Assembly (NCBI GenBank): GCA_020632915.1
Contig: JACKEP010000013.1
Location: forward strand, 105,534 to 169,533
Reading direction: 5' to 3'
Source of the DNA: Alphaproteobacteria bacterium
Lineage (GTDB): Bacteria > Myxococcota_A > UBA796 > GCA-2862545
DNA: 64,000 nucleotides
A program made the translations under genes and the position numbers. The notes below the pieces were generated by a model. The model was given only the letters and a program-made list of their open reading frames with translations. It searched no databases and was not told the DNA's origin. Shown in pieces: positions 10,306 to 18,895 of the stretch; the stretch's first letter is position 1; the number at the start of each line of letters is the position of its first letter.

Positions 10306-12131
10306 GGTGTCGCCTCGGGGGTGCGCTCGATGACCACGTCCAGCACCCGGTCACCCGGATCGAGGCGCTGCACCACGTCGAGGCCGTCGGTGACGACGCC
10401 GAAGCGGGTGTAGCCACCCACCAGGTGGGGCTGGGGCGAGGTGGTGACGAACCACTGGCTCCCCCCCTCGTCGGGCCCCGACGTGGCCATTCCGAGCGCG
10501 CCGGTGACGAACGGCAGGCCCGAGGTCTCGTCGGGCAGCAGCCACCCGGGTCCGCCGAGGCCGTCGCCCCGCGGATCGCCCGACTGGACCACGAACCCGG
10601 GCACCACCCGGTGGAACGTCGTGCCCGTCCACGCCACGTCGGCGTACGCGCTGTCGGCTCCGAAGCCCTGCTCGGCGAGCCAGGCGAACGTGGCCACGGC
10701 CAGCGGCGCCGTGTCCGGATCGAGCGCCAGCCGGAACGTCCCCTCCGTCGTCGACACCACGGCGCCGCGGATCCGTCCGATCGAGGCGAGATCGCGCGGC
10801 AGGGCGCTCGGTCCCGGCTGGCTGGGCGGCACCGGCGGAGCGGCGTGCCCCGAGCGCTCCAGGATCGCTGCCGCGCGTGCCGCGACCCCGGCGCGGCCCT
10901 CCGACACCCGGGCGGTCAGCGCGTCCACGGCCGCCGACGACAGGGCGCGGCCCTTGTCGACCCCATCCTCGACCGCGCGCAGCACCACCACCATCGACGC
11001 ATCCGGCCACGATCGACCGGCGAGCGCCAGCAGCCGGGTCCACGCCTGCACCGTGCCCGCCTCTGCGAGGTGCTCGGACAGGAGCTCGGCCACCGCCGGA
11101 TCGGGCGACTCCGCGAGACGGTCGAGCACACGGTCGTCCGGCGCGTGGGCGAGCAGCGCCGCCGCGGCGGCCGACCGCGTCGCGGGGCGCGTCGCGCCCA
11201 CGGCCTGCTGCACCACGTCCTCCCACGCCGACGGGCTCCCCTCCCCGGCCGCCACGGCGCGCCGCGCGGCCTCGTCCGCGTCGACGGGCGGTGGAAGCGG
11301 CGCGCGCTCCGCCACCCGCAGCGTCAGCCAGGGATCGCCCTCCGCACCGAGGCGGCGCAGGTCGTCCTCGGTCCACACCAGCGGCGTCGTCGTCGCGAGC
11401 AGCGCCGTCTTCGCGAGGCGGTAGGGCTGGCCGAGCACGCCGAGCACCCAGGTGTCGACCCGCGCGCCGTGCAGGTTCGCGGCGAGCACGGGGACGAGCC
11501 AGGCGCGGCTCGCGTCGTCGGGCAGGCGCGCGTAGGCCTGGAGCAGGCGCCGGACCAGCGGCGGGGACAGGTCGGTCGGCTGGGCCCGGTAGAGCGCGTA
11601 CGCCGCGGCTGGCGCCACCGCGGACGGGAAGCGGTCGACCATGCCGACCAGCGTGGGCACCGCACGGGACACGTCCACCGATCGCCGCGCCAGCAGGCCG
11701 AGGGCCAGCGCGGCCGCGGCGGCCTCTTCGCCCGGACCCGAGAGGTGGGCGACCACGAGGTCGACGTCGGCCGCGTCCCCACACCGACCGAGCGCCCGCA
11801 GCGCCACGGCCGCCAGCGCCGGGTCACCCTCGACCGCGAGACGCTCGCGGAGCACCGTCGCGCCGCCCGGCGTGGTGCCGAGCGCCACGTAGGCCTCGCG
11901 ACGCACGTCGACGGCGGAGAGCCCGGCCAGCAAGGTGAGCCGTTCGAGCGCCCCTGCGTCCCGCAGCCGCCCGAGCGCGCGCGCCACCTGGGGGAACACG
12001 GCGTCGTCGTAGGGACCGGCGAGGAGCGTGTCGAGATCCCGCGACCACTCCGCCAGCGCCACCTGCTGCGGCGTGAGCGCGCCGTCGCCTGCCACCGCCA
12101 CCGCGAGCCCCAGCACCCAGCCGAGCACCAT
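10302..12131 (-). CDS. Exported HEAT-repeat protein with C-terminal cyclophilin-type peptidyl-prolyl isomerase domain
   Basis: A 609-residue protein with a short signal sequence (VLGWVLGLAVAVAG). Alpha-helical HEAT-like repeats fill about residues 25-440 (for example LAAVALRALGRCGDAADVD). A cyclophilin domain occupies about residues 455-609, with TTFHRVVPGFVVQSGDPRG, GALGMA, SQWFVTT and the late RFGVVTDGLDVV. Cyclophilins speed proline cis-trans isomerisation; HEAT arrays usually bind other proteins. It probably acts as a folding factor in the periplasm. The ATG at 12131 is chosen for its signal peptide. The gene heads the minus-strand run and overlaps the RNHCP gene as ATGA. Confidence 0.85.
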   Translation of the reverse strand: MVLGWVLGLAVAVAGDGALTPQQVALAEWSRDLDTLLAGPYDDAVFPQVARALGRLRDAGALERLTLLAGLSAVDVRREAYVALGTTPGGATVLRERLAVEGDPALAAVALRALGRCGDAADVDLVVAHLSGPGEEAAAAALALGLLARRSVDVSRAVPTLVGMVDRFPSAVAPAAAYALYRAQPTDLSPPLVRRLLQAYARLPDDASRAWLVPVLAANLHGARVDTWVLGVLGQPYRLAKTALLATTTPLVWTEDDLRRLGAEGDPWLTLRVAERAPLPPPVDADEAARRAVAAGEGSPSAWEDVVQQAVGATRPATRSAAAAALLAHAPDDRVLDRLAESPDPAVAELLSEHLAEAGTVQAWTRLLALAGRSWPDASMVVVLRAVEDGVDKGRALSSAAVDALTARVSEGRAGVAARAAAILERSGHAAPPVPPSQPGPSALPRDLASIGRIRGAVVSTTEGTFRLALDPDTAPLAVATFAWLAEQGFGADSAYADVAWTGTTFHRVVPGFVVQSGDPRGDGLGGPGWLLPDETSGLPFVTGALGMATSGPDEGGSQWFVTTSPQPHLVGGYTRFGVVTDGLDVVQRLDPGDRVLDVVIERTPEATP

Positions 12132-12184
12132 CTGCGCCTCCGGACGGGCCGTATCCCGGTGGGCAGCGGCGGACGTGCACCGGG

Positions 12185-12206
12185 CCACCGGCTACGTCGC
12201 CGGTGG
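12185..12206. promoter_or_regulatory. 22-bp dyad in divergent intergenic region
   Basis: The arms CCACCGGC and GCCGGTGG are perfect 8-bp inverted repeats around the spacer TACGTC. The dyad lies 53 bases upstream of the PPIase start (minus) and 30 bases upstream of the lipoprotein start (plus). It could be an operator shared by both promoters or a leader hairpin for the lipoprotein mRNA; the sequence alone does not decide. Confidence 0.4.
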
Positions 12207-12236
12207 AGGCGGCCGGTTCCGCCCCACGAGGTCTCC

Positions 12237-12701
12237 ATGACGCGCGACCGACGCCTGCCCCGCCCGTTCACGACCGTGTTCGCCGTGCTCCTGTTCTGGC
12301 TCCTGGGGTGCTCCGGCGCGCTGGAGGGGCTGCAGCCCGTCCCCCCGCCCGGCCCTGAGTGGGTCGGCCACTGGGAAGGACCCGGCCTGCGCATCGACAT
12401 CGACCCGACCGGCCAGGTGCGGATCGAGGACACCACCGACGGCGCCACCACGCTGTCGGCCCCCGCGCGGTCGTGGGAGGGCGACAAGCTCGTCCTCAAC
12501 GCGCTCATCGACATCGACTACGCGATCGACGAGCGCCCCTACGAGCGCGACGGCACGTGGCGCATGGTGATCGACGGCGTGCCGCTGCAGCGCACCACGC
12601 CGGGGTGGGCGTCCGAGACCGACGGGCCGCTGCCCGCTGGTGTCGGCGACACGCCCGAGGACGGCCCGGCGGATCCGATCGGCGCCGACAGCGACGGCTG
12701 A
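12237..12701 (+). CDS. Small lipoprotein of unknown function
   Basis: A 154-residue protein with a lipoprotein signal peptide: a basic start (TRDRRLPRP), a hydrophobic core and the lipobox LLGC with lipidated Cys25. The mature part (about 130 residues) has WVGHWEGPGLRIDIDPTGQVRI, typical of a small beta-sheet protein of the kind that compares a variable with a threshold, and an acidic tail (DTPEDGPADPIGADSDG). The ATG at 12237 is the only start that gives the signal peptide. It is convergent with pyrD, whose stop is 8 bases beyond this one. No family was recognised. Confidence 0.8.
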   Translation: MTRDRRLPRPFTTVFAVLLFWLLGCSGALEGLQPVPPPGPEWVGHWEGPGLRIDIDPTGQVRIEDTTDGATTLSAPARSWEGDKLVLNALIDIDYAIDERPYERDGTWRMVIDGVPLQRTTPGWASETDGPLPAGVGDTPEDGPADPIGADSDG

Positions 12702-12709
12702 CGCGACGG

Positions 12710-13738
12710 TCAGCGCGCGAGCCGCTCCACGGTCTGGCGCACGAGCCCGGGACCGCCGAACACCACGCCCGTGTACAGCTGCACGAGGTCGGCGCCCGCG
12801 TCGAGGCGCGCCTGCGCGTCGTCGGGCGTCATGATGCCGCCCACGCCGATGAGCGGGAGCGCGTCTCCGGCGCGCGCGCGGATGCGTCGACACACGTCGG
12901 TGGCCTTGGCCGTCAGCGCCGCGCCGGAGAGCCCGCCGGTCTCCTGCGCGAGCGGGCCGTGGACGCGATCGCGATCGAGGGTGGTGTTGGTGGCGATCAC
13001 ACCGTCGATGGCGGCGTCGGCGACGGCCTGGAGCGCGTCGTCGAGGTCGGCGTCGTCCAGATCGGGCGCGAGCTTGACGGTGACCGGCACACGGCGGCCG
13101 AGGCGCTCGGTGCAGGCATCGCGCGCGGCGACCACGGCGGTGAGCAGGGCGGTGAGCGCCGCCCCCGTCTGGAGCTTGCGCAGGCCCGGCGTGTTCGGGC
13201 TCGACACGTTGACCGTGAGGTAGTCGGCGACATCGGCGAAGGCGTGGACGAGCGCGGTGTAGTCGGACGCCGCCTCCTCCAGCGGGGTGTCCTTGTTCTT
13301 GCCGATGTTCACCCCGAGCACCGTGCCGTAGGGACGGGCGGGCCCGAGCCGACGGTGCACGACGTCGGCGCCCTCGCTCGGGAAGCCCAGCCGGTTGATC
13401 AGGCAGGCCTGTTCGGTGAGCCGGAACACGCGCGGGCGCGGGTTGCCGGGCTGGGGCTTGGGCGTGACCGTGCCGATCTCGACGTGACCGAAGCCGAGCG
13501 TGGCGAGGCCGGCCCAGGCACGCGCCCCCTTGTCGTAGCCGGCCGCGAGGCCCACCGCGTTCGGGAACGTCAGCCCCATGAGCGACACCGGGCGCTGCGT
13601 CCGCGGTCCATACATCGTCCGCAGCGCGGCCCGTCCGGCCTCCGTGGCGCCGGCGACGGCCAGGAGCTGCAAGGCGGTGTCGTGCGACCGCTCCGACTCC
13701 AGCAGGAACAGCGCGTCGCGCAGGACCCGGTCGATCAC
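12710..13738 (-). CDS. pyrD: Dihydroorotate dehydrogenase (quinone), class 2
   Basis: Oxidises dihydroorotate to orotate, passing electrons through FMN to membrane quinones. It has 342 residues, about the length of E. coli PyrD, with an N-terminal helical extension (about 1-40) and AAGYDKGA, GTVTPKPQPGNPRPR, GVNIGKNKDTP and the catalytic-serine motif NVSSPNTPGLR. The C-terminal FMN-phosphate loop is GVGGI and later YTGVVFGGPG. These are class 2 features. GTG at 13738 overlaps the pyrFE stop as GTGA and gives the expected N terminus. Confidence 0.95.
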   Translation of the reverse strand: MIDRVLRDALFLLESERSHDTALQLLAVAGATEAGRAALRTMYGPRTQRPVSLMGLTFPNAVGLAAGYDKGARAWAGLATLGFGHVEIGTVTPKPQPGNPRPRVFRLTEQACLINRLGFPSEGADVVHRRLGPARPYGTVLGVNIGKNKDTPLEEAASDYTALVHAFADVADYLTVNVSSPNTPGLRKLQTGAALTALLTAVVAARDACTERLGRRVPVTVKLAPDLDDADLDDALQAVADAAIDGVIATNTTLDRDRVHGPLAQETGGLSGAALTAKATDVCRRIRARAGDALPLIGVGGIMTPDDAQARLDAGADLVQLYTGVVFGGPGLVRQTVERLAR

Positions 13739-15144
13739 GGGGCCCCCGGGCCGGGCGCGGTGGCGGCGAGGAAGGCACGGACCTCGGCGGCTTGCGCCGC
13801 AGCGATCGCGCCCGCGCGCTCCCACGCGTCGAGCAGATCGGCGAGGTGGAAGACGGCATGCAGCGTCACCCCCAACCGCGCCATCGTCTCCGCTCCCCCG
13901 GACCCGCGGTCGATGAGCACCACGCAGTCGCGCACCACCAGGCCCGCGTCGGTGAGCTTGGGCAGGTTGTCGACGACGGAGCTGCCGGTGGTGGCCAGGT
14001 CGTCGAGGACCACGGCCACCTGCCCCTCGGTGAACACGCCCTCGACCGCGGCCTTGGTGCCGTAGGCCTTGACCTCACGCCGTGGGTAGACGAGCGGCAC
14101 GCCGGTGGCGAGCGACACGGCCGTGCCGATGGGCAGGCCCGCGTAGGGCAGCGGCGCGAGCACGTCGTAGGACAGCCCGCCGAGCACCCGGGCGTAGGCG
14201 CGCGCGACCTCCGCGAGCAGCGCCGGGTCGCCGACCAGTCGCCGCAGGTCGAGGTAGATGGGCGACGTCAGGCCGGACTTGAGCGTGAAGCTGCCGAGCT
14301 TGACGCATCCGGCGCGCAGCAGCCCGGCGGCCACCGTGTCGAGCGCGGGCGGCGGGGTGTGGGCGTCGCGCGCGGCGCGCATCGCCTCGACGAGCGCCAC
14401 CGCGGCGGCGCGCGGGTCGTCGGCCTTGCTGATGCCGCGCGACACCGGGATCAGCAGGCCGAGCCCGTCGTCCCGCAGCCCTGCGGCCATCGCGTCGGCC
14501 AGGCTCGCCCCCTGGGCACCCACGCCGGGCGCGAGGATCCAGGTGCGGGGCGACCGCCGACGGACCGCGGCGAGCTCGTCGGGGCGGGTGGCGCCCACCA
14601 CGAGGCCGACGTTGTCGTGGGCGTTCCAGCGGTCGACGAGGTCGGCGACGCGCTCGTAGACCCGCTCGCCGGTGGCCAGGGCGAGATCCTGCAGATCGGC
14701 GCCGCCGGGGTTGGAGGTGCGGCACAGGACGAAGGCGCCGCGCTCCGGATCGCCGACGAACGGCGCCACGCTGTCGCGTCCCATGTAGCCGTGCAGCGTG
14801 ATGGCATCGGCGCCGAGCACCTCGAAGGCCGCCGTCGCGTAGGCCGCCGCCGTGGAGCTGATGTCGCCGCGCTTGGCGTCGAGCACCACGGGGATGTCGT
14901 CGGGGACGGCGGCGATCACCTCGCGCAGCGCCGCCACGCCGTCGGGGCCCAGCGCCTCGAAGAACGCCGCGTTGGGCTTGTAGGCCGCCGCCACGTCGTG
15001 GGTGGCCTCGATCAGGCGCAGGCAGAAGGCCCGCGCGGCCTCGGGCGTGGCCGCGTCGAGCTCGGCGGCGTGCGGGTCGAGGCCGACACACAGCAGGGAG
15101 TCCACGGCACGGCAGCGGTTCTCGAGGCGCGTGAAGAAGCTCAT
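13735..15144 (-). CDS. pyrFE: Fused orotidine 5'-phosphate decarboxylase / orotate phosphoribosyltransferase
   Basis: A 469-residue fusion carrying out the last two steps of UMP synthesis. Residues 1-265 are OMP decarboxylase: LLCVGLDPH, YKPNAAFFEA, the catalytic DAKRGD, and LAPGVGAQG. Residues 280-469 are orotate phosphoribosyltransferase: GCVKLGSFTLKSGLTSPIYLD, PRREVKAYGTKA, and the PRPP loop VVLDDLATTGSS. The decarboxylase comes first, the reverse of the animal UMP synthase. ATG 15144 has AGGAGA just upstream. pyrB lies 13 bases upstream and pyrD overlaps downstream by 4 bases, so the three genes form a pyrimidine operon. Confidence 0.95.
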   Translation of the reverse strand: MSFFTRLENRCRAVDSLLCVGLDPHAAELDAATPEAARAFCLRLIEATHDVAAAYKPNAAFFEALGPDGVAALREVIAAVPDDIPVVLDAKRGDISSTAAAYATAAFEVLGADAITLHGYMGRDSVAPFVGDPERGAFVLCRTSNPGGADLQDLALATGERVYERVADLVDRWNAHDNVGLVVGATRPDELAAVRRRSPRTWILAPGVGAQGASLADAMAAGLRDDGLGLLIPVSRGISKADDPRAAAVALVEAMRAARDAHTPPPALDTVAAGLLRAGCVKLGSFTLKSGLTSPIYLDLRRLVGDPALLAEVARAYARVLGGLSYDVLAPLPYAGLPIGTAVSLATGVPLVYPRREVKAYGTKAAVEGVFTEGQVAVVLDDLATTGSSVVDNLPKLTDAGLVVRDCVVLIDRGSGGAETMARLGVTLHAVFHLADLLDAWERAGAIAAAQAAEVRAFLAATAPGPGAP

Positions 15145-15157
15145 GGTTCTCCTGGGT

Positions 15158-16171
15158 TCACGCGCGCCCGAGCACCATCGCGAGCAGCGCCATGCGCACG
15201 TACATGCCGAACGCGATCTGTCGGAAGTAGGCCGACCGTGGGTCGGCGTCGCACGCGGTGTGGATCTCGTCGACACGGGGGAACGGGTGCATCAGCACCG
15301 CGCGCGCCGGGAGGTGGCGCATCGTGTCGGGGGTGATGACGTAGGACCCCTTCACGGCCTCGTAGGCGGCGGGGTCGGCGAAGCGCTCCTTCTGGACGCG
15401 CGTCATGTAGAGCACGTCGACGCCGCCGATCACCTCGGCGAGGTCGCGGTGCTCGGAGTGCTCGACGCCCGCCTCGACGAGATCGGCGAGGACGTCGTCG
15501 GGCATGCGCAGGTCGACGGGCGACACGAGCCGCAGCGTGATGCCGAAGTGGCGGGCGAGGCGCGCCAGCGAGTGGACGGTGCGCCCGTGCTTCAGATCGC
15601 CGACGAGGGCGACGGTGACGCCGTCGAGCCGCCCGAGCTCCTCGCGGATGGTGAACAGGTCGAGCAGCGCCTGCGTGGGGTGCTCCCCTGCCCCGTCGCC
15701 GGCGTTGATCACCGGCTTGCGGGCGACGACCGCCGCGCGGGCAGCGGCACCGACCTCGTGGTGCCGGAGCACGAGCACGTCGGTGTAGGCCTCCAGCGTG
15801 CGGACGGTGTCTTCGAGCGTCTCGCCCTTGGCCACCGAGGAGTACCGCACCTCGCTGATCGCCACGACACTGCCGCCCAGCCGCACCATCGCTGCCTGGA
15901 AGGACGACGACGTGCGCGTGGAGGGCTCGTAGAACAGGTTGGCGAGCACCTTGCCGTGCAGCAGGTCGATGGACCCGACCAGATCGACCATCGTGCGCAT
16001 GTCGTGCGCGACGCGGAACACGTAGTCGAGGTCGGCCCGGTCGAACTGCTTGACCGACAGGATGTGGTGGCCCTGGAACGGGGCCTGGGCGTGCGCGCCG
16101 AACCGCGGGGCCGCCGGATCCGGATCGGGCGTCCCAGCCGTGCGTCCGGTCCCACCGTCGCTGGAGCTCAT
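15158..16171 (-). CDS. pyrB: Aspartate carbamoyltransferase, catalytic chain
   Basis: Makes carbamoyl-aspartate, the committed step of pyrimidine synthesis. It has 337 residues with the carbamoyl-phosphate motif STRTSSSF, RHHEVGAA, and the aspartate-side HPTQALLDLFTI; HPFPRVDEI closes the site. About 35 extra residues at the N terminus (Asp/Pro/Gly-rich) precede the normal start of homology, so translation could begin later, but no better start with a ribosome binding site was seen. No pyrI is adjacent. A TTAGCCT element upstream at about 16208-16214 is a possible -10. Confidence 0.95.
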   Translation of the reverse strand: MSSSDGGTGRTAGTPDPDPAAPRFGAHAQAPFQGHHILSVKQFDRADLDYVFRVAHDMRTMVDLVGSIDLLHGKVLANLFYEPSTRTSSSFQAAMVRLGGSVVAISEVRYSSVAKGETLEDTVRTLEAYTDVLVLRHHEVGAAARAAVVARKPVINAGDGAGEHPTQALLDLFTIREELGRLDGVTVALVGDLKHGRTVHSLARLARHFGITLRLVSPVDLRMPDDVLADLVEAGVEHSEHRDLAEVIGGVDVLYMTRVQKERFADPAAYEAVKGSYVITPDTMRHLPARAVLMHPFPRVDEIHTACDADPRSAYFRQIAFGMYVRMALLAMVLGRA

Positions 16172-16209
16172 GGCGCCGCCTTCACCGACCGACCGGCCGG
16201 GCGCGCAGG

Positions 16210-16446
16210 CTAACGCACGTCCCCGGACGGATCCATGGAGCCGGCCGCCGCCCGATCGTCGAGCGGAGCACTGTCCTCGAGCGTCATCCACGGCGTGCCG
16301 TCCACCACGGGATAGCGCCGGTGGCACGCCCGACACACGAGCGCGCCGGGCACGTCGTCCAGCTCGCTCCGGCACCGCGGGCACACCAGGTGGGGCCGCA
16401 CCCGCGGATCGCAGCCACTGACGTTGTCGCCGTCCGACGGGTCCAT
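16210..16446 (-). CDS. Trm112-like zinc-ribbon protein
   Basis: A 78-residue protein with two CxxC pairs (CPRC and CRAC) and the closing motif RRYPVVDGTPWM, matching the bacterial Trm112/UPF0434 pattern. Eukaryotic Trm112 activates several methyltransferases; the bacterial proteins are presumed small partners, which is inference here. The ATG at 16446 has a strong AAGGAGG seven bases upstream. TTAGCGT (16464-16470 on the reverse strand) is a possible -10 that would give a very short leader. It is divergent from the TIGR02757 gene. Confidence 0.8.
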   Translation of the reverse strand: MDPSDGDNVSGCDPRVRPHLVCPRCRSELDDVPGALVCRACHRRYPVVDGTPWMTLEDSAPLDDRAAAGSMDPSGDVR

Positions 16447-16479
16447 CGCCGCCTCCTTCCCGCCACGCTAACGACCGGC

Positions 16480-17418
16480 GTGGACACGCTGCACCGCTAC
16501 CTGGAGGATCTGATCGCCGGCACCGACGCCCGCGCGCGTCTGGCCGCTGATCCGATCGTGTTCGCGCACCGCTACACCGACCGTCGCGACGTCGAGGTCG
16601 CGGGCCTGATCGCAGCAGGCCTCGCGTACGGCCGCGTCAGCCTGTTCCTGCCGGTGCTCGGCGACGTCTTCGCGGCGCTGGACGCCCAGGGCGGTCCGCA
16701 CGCCGCGGTCGTCCAGACCACCGCGGCCACGCGCGCCGCCCTCGAACCGCTGGTCTACCGGTGGAACCGCGGGCGTGATCTGGTGTGGCTCCTCGGCGGC
16801 CTCCGTCGGGTGCTGGGGCACGACGGCCACGTCGAGGACCTGTTCGCCGGCACGGGCGACCTCGCCGCGCGCCTGACCCGTGCGGTCGACACGCTGCGGG
16901 ACGCGGTGCTCGCGGAGGCGCGCGACGACGGCGCCGACGCCACGTCCTTCGAGGACCTCCCACGCGGGATCCGCTACCTGCTGCCGTCACCGCGTCAGGG
17001 GTCGGCCTGCAAGCGCTGGAACCTCTACCTGCGGTGGATGGTCCGCCCCGCCGACGACGGCGTCGACCTGGGCCTGTGGACGACGCTCGCGCCCGGCGAC
17101 CTGGTGATGCCGGTCGACGTCCACGTCAGCCGCATCGCGGGCCTCGTCGGGCTGACGGCGCGACAGGACGCCTCCTGGCGCACCGCGATCGAGATCACCG
17201 AGCGCCTGCGCGCGTTCGACCCGCACGATCCGCTGCGGTTCGACTTCGCGCTGGCCCACCTGGGCATCAGCCAGGCCTGCCGCGGCGTGCGCGACGACGC
17301 CGTGTGCCCGCAGTGTCCGCTGCTGGGGGCGTGCGCCGTGGGCAGCATGGCCCCCACCCGACCCGTCAGGGAAGGCACGCGTCGTCGGCCAGCCGCGCCT
17401 CGGCGGTCGCGACGCTGA
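16480..17418 (+). CDS. TIGR02757 (DUF2400) family protein
   Basis: A 312-residue protein matching the TIGR02757 pattern: DPIVFAHRYTDRRDVEVAGLIAAGLAYGRV near the start, RWNLYLRWMVR, then DVHVSRIAG in the middle, and a C-terminal cluster CRGVRDDAVCPQCPLLGAC. The helical layout and the terminal four-cysteine signature recall helix-hairpin-helix DNA glycosylases with an Fe-S cluster, but no enzyme activity is established. The GTG at 16480 is the first start before the conserved region; the strand switches here from Trm112. The last 53 bases overlap the converging lipoprotein gene. Confidence 0.8.
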   Translation: MDTLHRYLEDLIAGTDARARLAADPIVFAHRYTDRRDVEVAGLIAAGLAYGRVSLFLPVLGDVFAALDAQGGPHAAVVQTTAATRAALEPLVYRWNRGRDLVWLLGGLRRVLGHDGHVEDLFAGTGDLAARLTRAVDTLRDAVLAEARDDGADATSFEDLPRGIRYLLPSPRQGSACKRWNLYLRWMVRPADDGVDLGLWTTLAPGDLVMPVDVHVSRIAGLVGLTARQDASWRTAIEITERLRAFDPHDPLRFDFALAHLGISQACRGVRDDAVCPQCPLLGACAVGSMAPTRPVREGTRRRPAAPRRSRR

Positions 17419-18400
17419 TCGCTTCGAGGGCCCCCGACCATGCCTCGCCCGTGATCCCCACGAGGTGCACGCCGATGCAGGCTGTGCCGGCCTCTGCGGG
17501 ACAGGGCACGCACGCGCTCGCGCCACCCGGCGCACACACGGCGTCCGGTCCGGCAGCGCCGGTGACCTGGGCGAGCGACGCGGCGGTGACGAAGCCCTGC
17601 ACCTCGATCCCCTCGACGCCCGCCGCGCGCGGGGCCACACCGCCCCCGAGCGTGAGCCCGCGCCAGTCCAGCGCCCGACCGGGACGGCCCGTGGCCAGGC
17701 GGGCGGCGCCGCCGACAAACCACGGCGTCGCGTCGAACACGGCGTCGTCTGCGAGCCGGGCCAGCGGCACGCACCCGTCCTGAACCACCGCCGCGCCCCG
17801 CACGGCAGCGCCCGCCACGTCGACGCTGAACGTGACCCGCTCGGCGTCCCAGTCGCCCAGGCGCAGCAGCCAGCGGCGTCCGTCTGCCGCGATCGCGTCG
17901 CGCACCGCGCTCCCCGCCAGCGCCACACCGGCACCGGGGTCCACCGCGAACACGCTGCCGTCCACCACCGGGCCGTTCACCGCACGGCCGACGTCGGACA
18001 CCGTGAACCGCGCGCGCTCGGTGTCGCAGCAGCCACGCCCGACCGCCCACCGCACGGCGGTGCCGGGCGCCACCGGCTGCGCCGGCTGGAACCAGGTGGT
18101 CAGGCCGTCGTCGGACCACGACCAAATGCCCGCGATGTCGGCCCCGCCGTCGACCGCCACGAACAGCTCGGTGACGTCCCGCGCCGGGGCGGCGAGCCGG
18201 AGCACCCACGGGCCACGGAAGAAGCCGTCCGCGGCACCCCGCGCAGGCCACACCTCGGTGACGAGGTCGCCGCAGGCCACCTCCGGCAGGGGCGGCGCGC
18301 AGTCGGTGTCGACCACGGCGGTGTCGTCGGAGGGGACGTAGTCGTTGTCGTCGACGCACGCGGCCAGCCCCCACACGCACAGGACCACCACGCCACGCAT
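17366..18400 (-). CDS. Lipoprotein of unknown function
   Basis: A 344-residue protein with a lipobox (GLAAC, lipidated Cys15) followed by an acidic tether (VDDNDYVPSDDTAVVDTD). The body is beta-rich, with many Gly/Val/Asp stretches (PGTAVRWAVGRGCCDTERARFTV) and several Cys pairs that may form disulfides (CCDT, CAPGGASACVPCP). It resembles the extracellular Ig-like lipoproteins common in myxobacteria, but no family is claimed. Its 3' end overlaps the converging TIGR02757 gene by 53 bases. It is divergent from nothing and lies just downstream of the fabZ gene on the same strand. Confidence 0.75.
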   Translation of the reverse strand: MRGVVVLCVWGLAACVDDNDYVPSDDTAVVDTDCAPPLPEVACGDLVTEVWPARGAADGFFRGPWVLRLAAPARDVTELFVAVDGGADIAGIWSWSDDGLTTWFQPAQPVAPGTAVRWAVGRGCCDTERARFTVSDVGRAVNGPVVDGSVFAVDPGAGVALAGSAVRDAIAADGRRWLLRLGDWDAERVTFSVDVAGAAVRGAAVVQDGCVPLARLADDAVFDATPWFVGGAARLATGRPGRALDWRGLTLGGGVAPRAAGVEGIEVQGFVTAASLAQVTGAAGPDAVCAPGGASACVPCPAEAGTACIGVHLVGITGEAWSGALEAISVATAEARLADDACLP

Positions 18401-18419
18401 CCCGACCTCCCGGGGATCC

Positions 18420-18890
18420 CTACCGCGCGACCCCGTCGCCGTCGCTATCGGCCGGGACCACCGACGCCAGCAGGTGACCCTCCGCGACCGTGCGCCCGGC
18501 CACCTGCGCCGTCACGTCGAAGCGCCACAGACGCCCGGGCCGCGCGACCCGCGCGTGCAGGGCGAGGTCGTCCCCGGGACGCACGGGGGCCCGCAACCGC
18601 ACCCCGTCGAGCCCCACCAGCACGGGCAGCCCCGAGGCACCGGGTTGGGACAGCCACACCAGCGCCGCCGTCTGGGCGAGGGCCTCGACGACGAGCACGC
18701 CGGGCAGCACGGGCGCTCCCGGGAAGTGGGCGTCCGTCCAGAACGCCGTCGTGGGCACGTGCCACCACGCGTCGCACGACACGCCGGGCGAGATCGCCTC
18801 GACGGTGTCGACCAGCCGCAACGGTGGGGCGTGCGGCAGCAAGGCCGCCACCGCCCGGGCGTCGAGCGCCGCGTCGCGCGCGGGCGCCAT
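18420..18890 (-). CDS. fabZ: FabZ-like 3-hydroxyacyl-ACP dehydratase
   Basis: A 156-residue hot-dog fold protein. The FabZ signature is intact: catalytic His55 in DAHFPG and Glu69 in PGVLVVEALAQTAAL, fourteen residues apart as in E. coli FabZ. Fatty-acid elongation is the usual role, and beside bamA, skp and lol genes it would supply acyl chains for lipid A. The rest of the sequence diverges more than the core, so a specialised hydroxyacyl dehydratase is possible. ATG 18890 lies 5 bases after the skp stop; a much longer in-frame extension runs across skp and was rejected. Confidence 0.8.
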   Translation of the reverse strand: MAPARDAALDARAVAALLPHAPPLRLVDTVEAISPGVSCDAWWHVPTTAFWTDAHFPGAPVLPGVLVVEALAQTAALVWLSQPGASGLPVLVGLDGVRLRAPVRPGDDLALHARVARPGRLWRFDVTAQVAGRTVAEGHLLASVVPADSDGDGVAR

Positions 18891-18895
18891 CGCGC

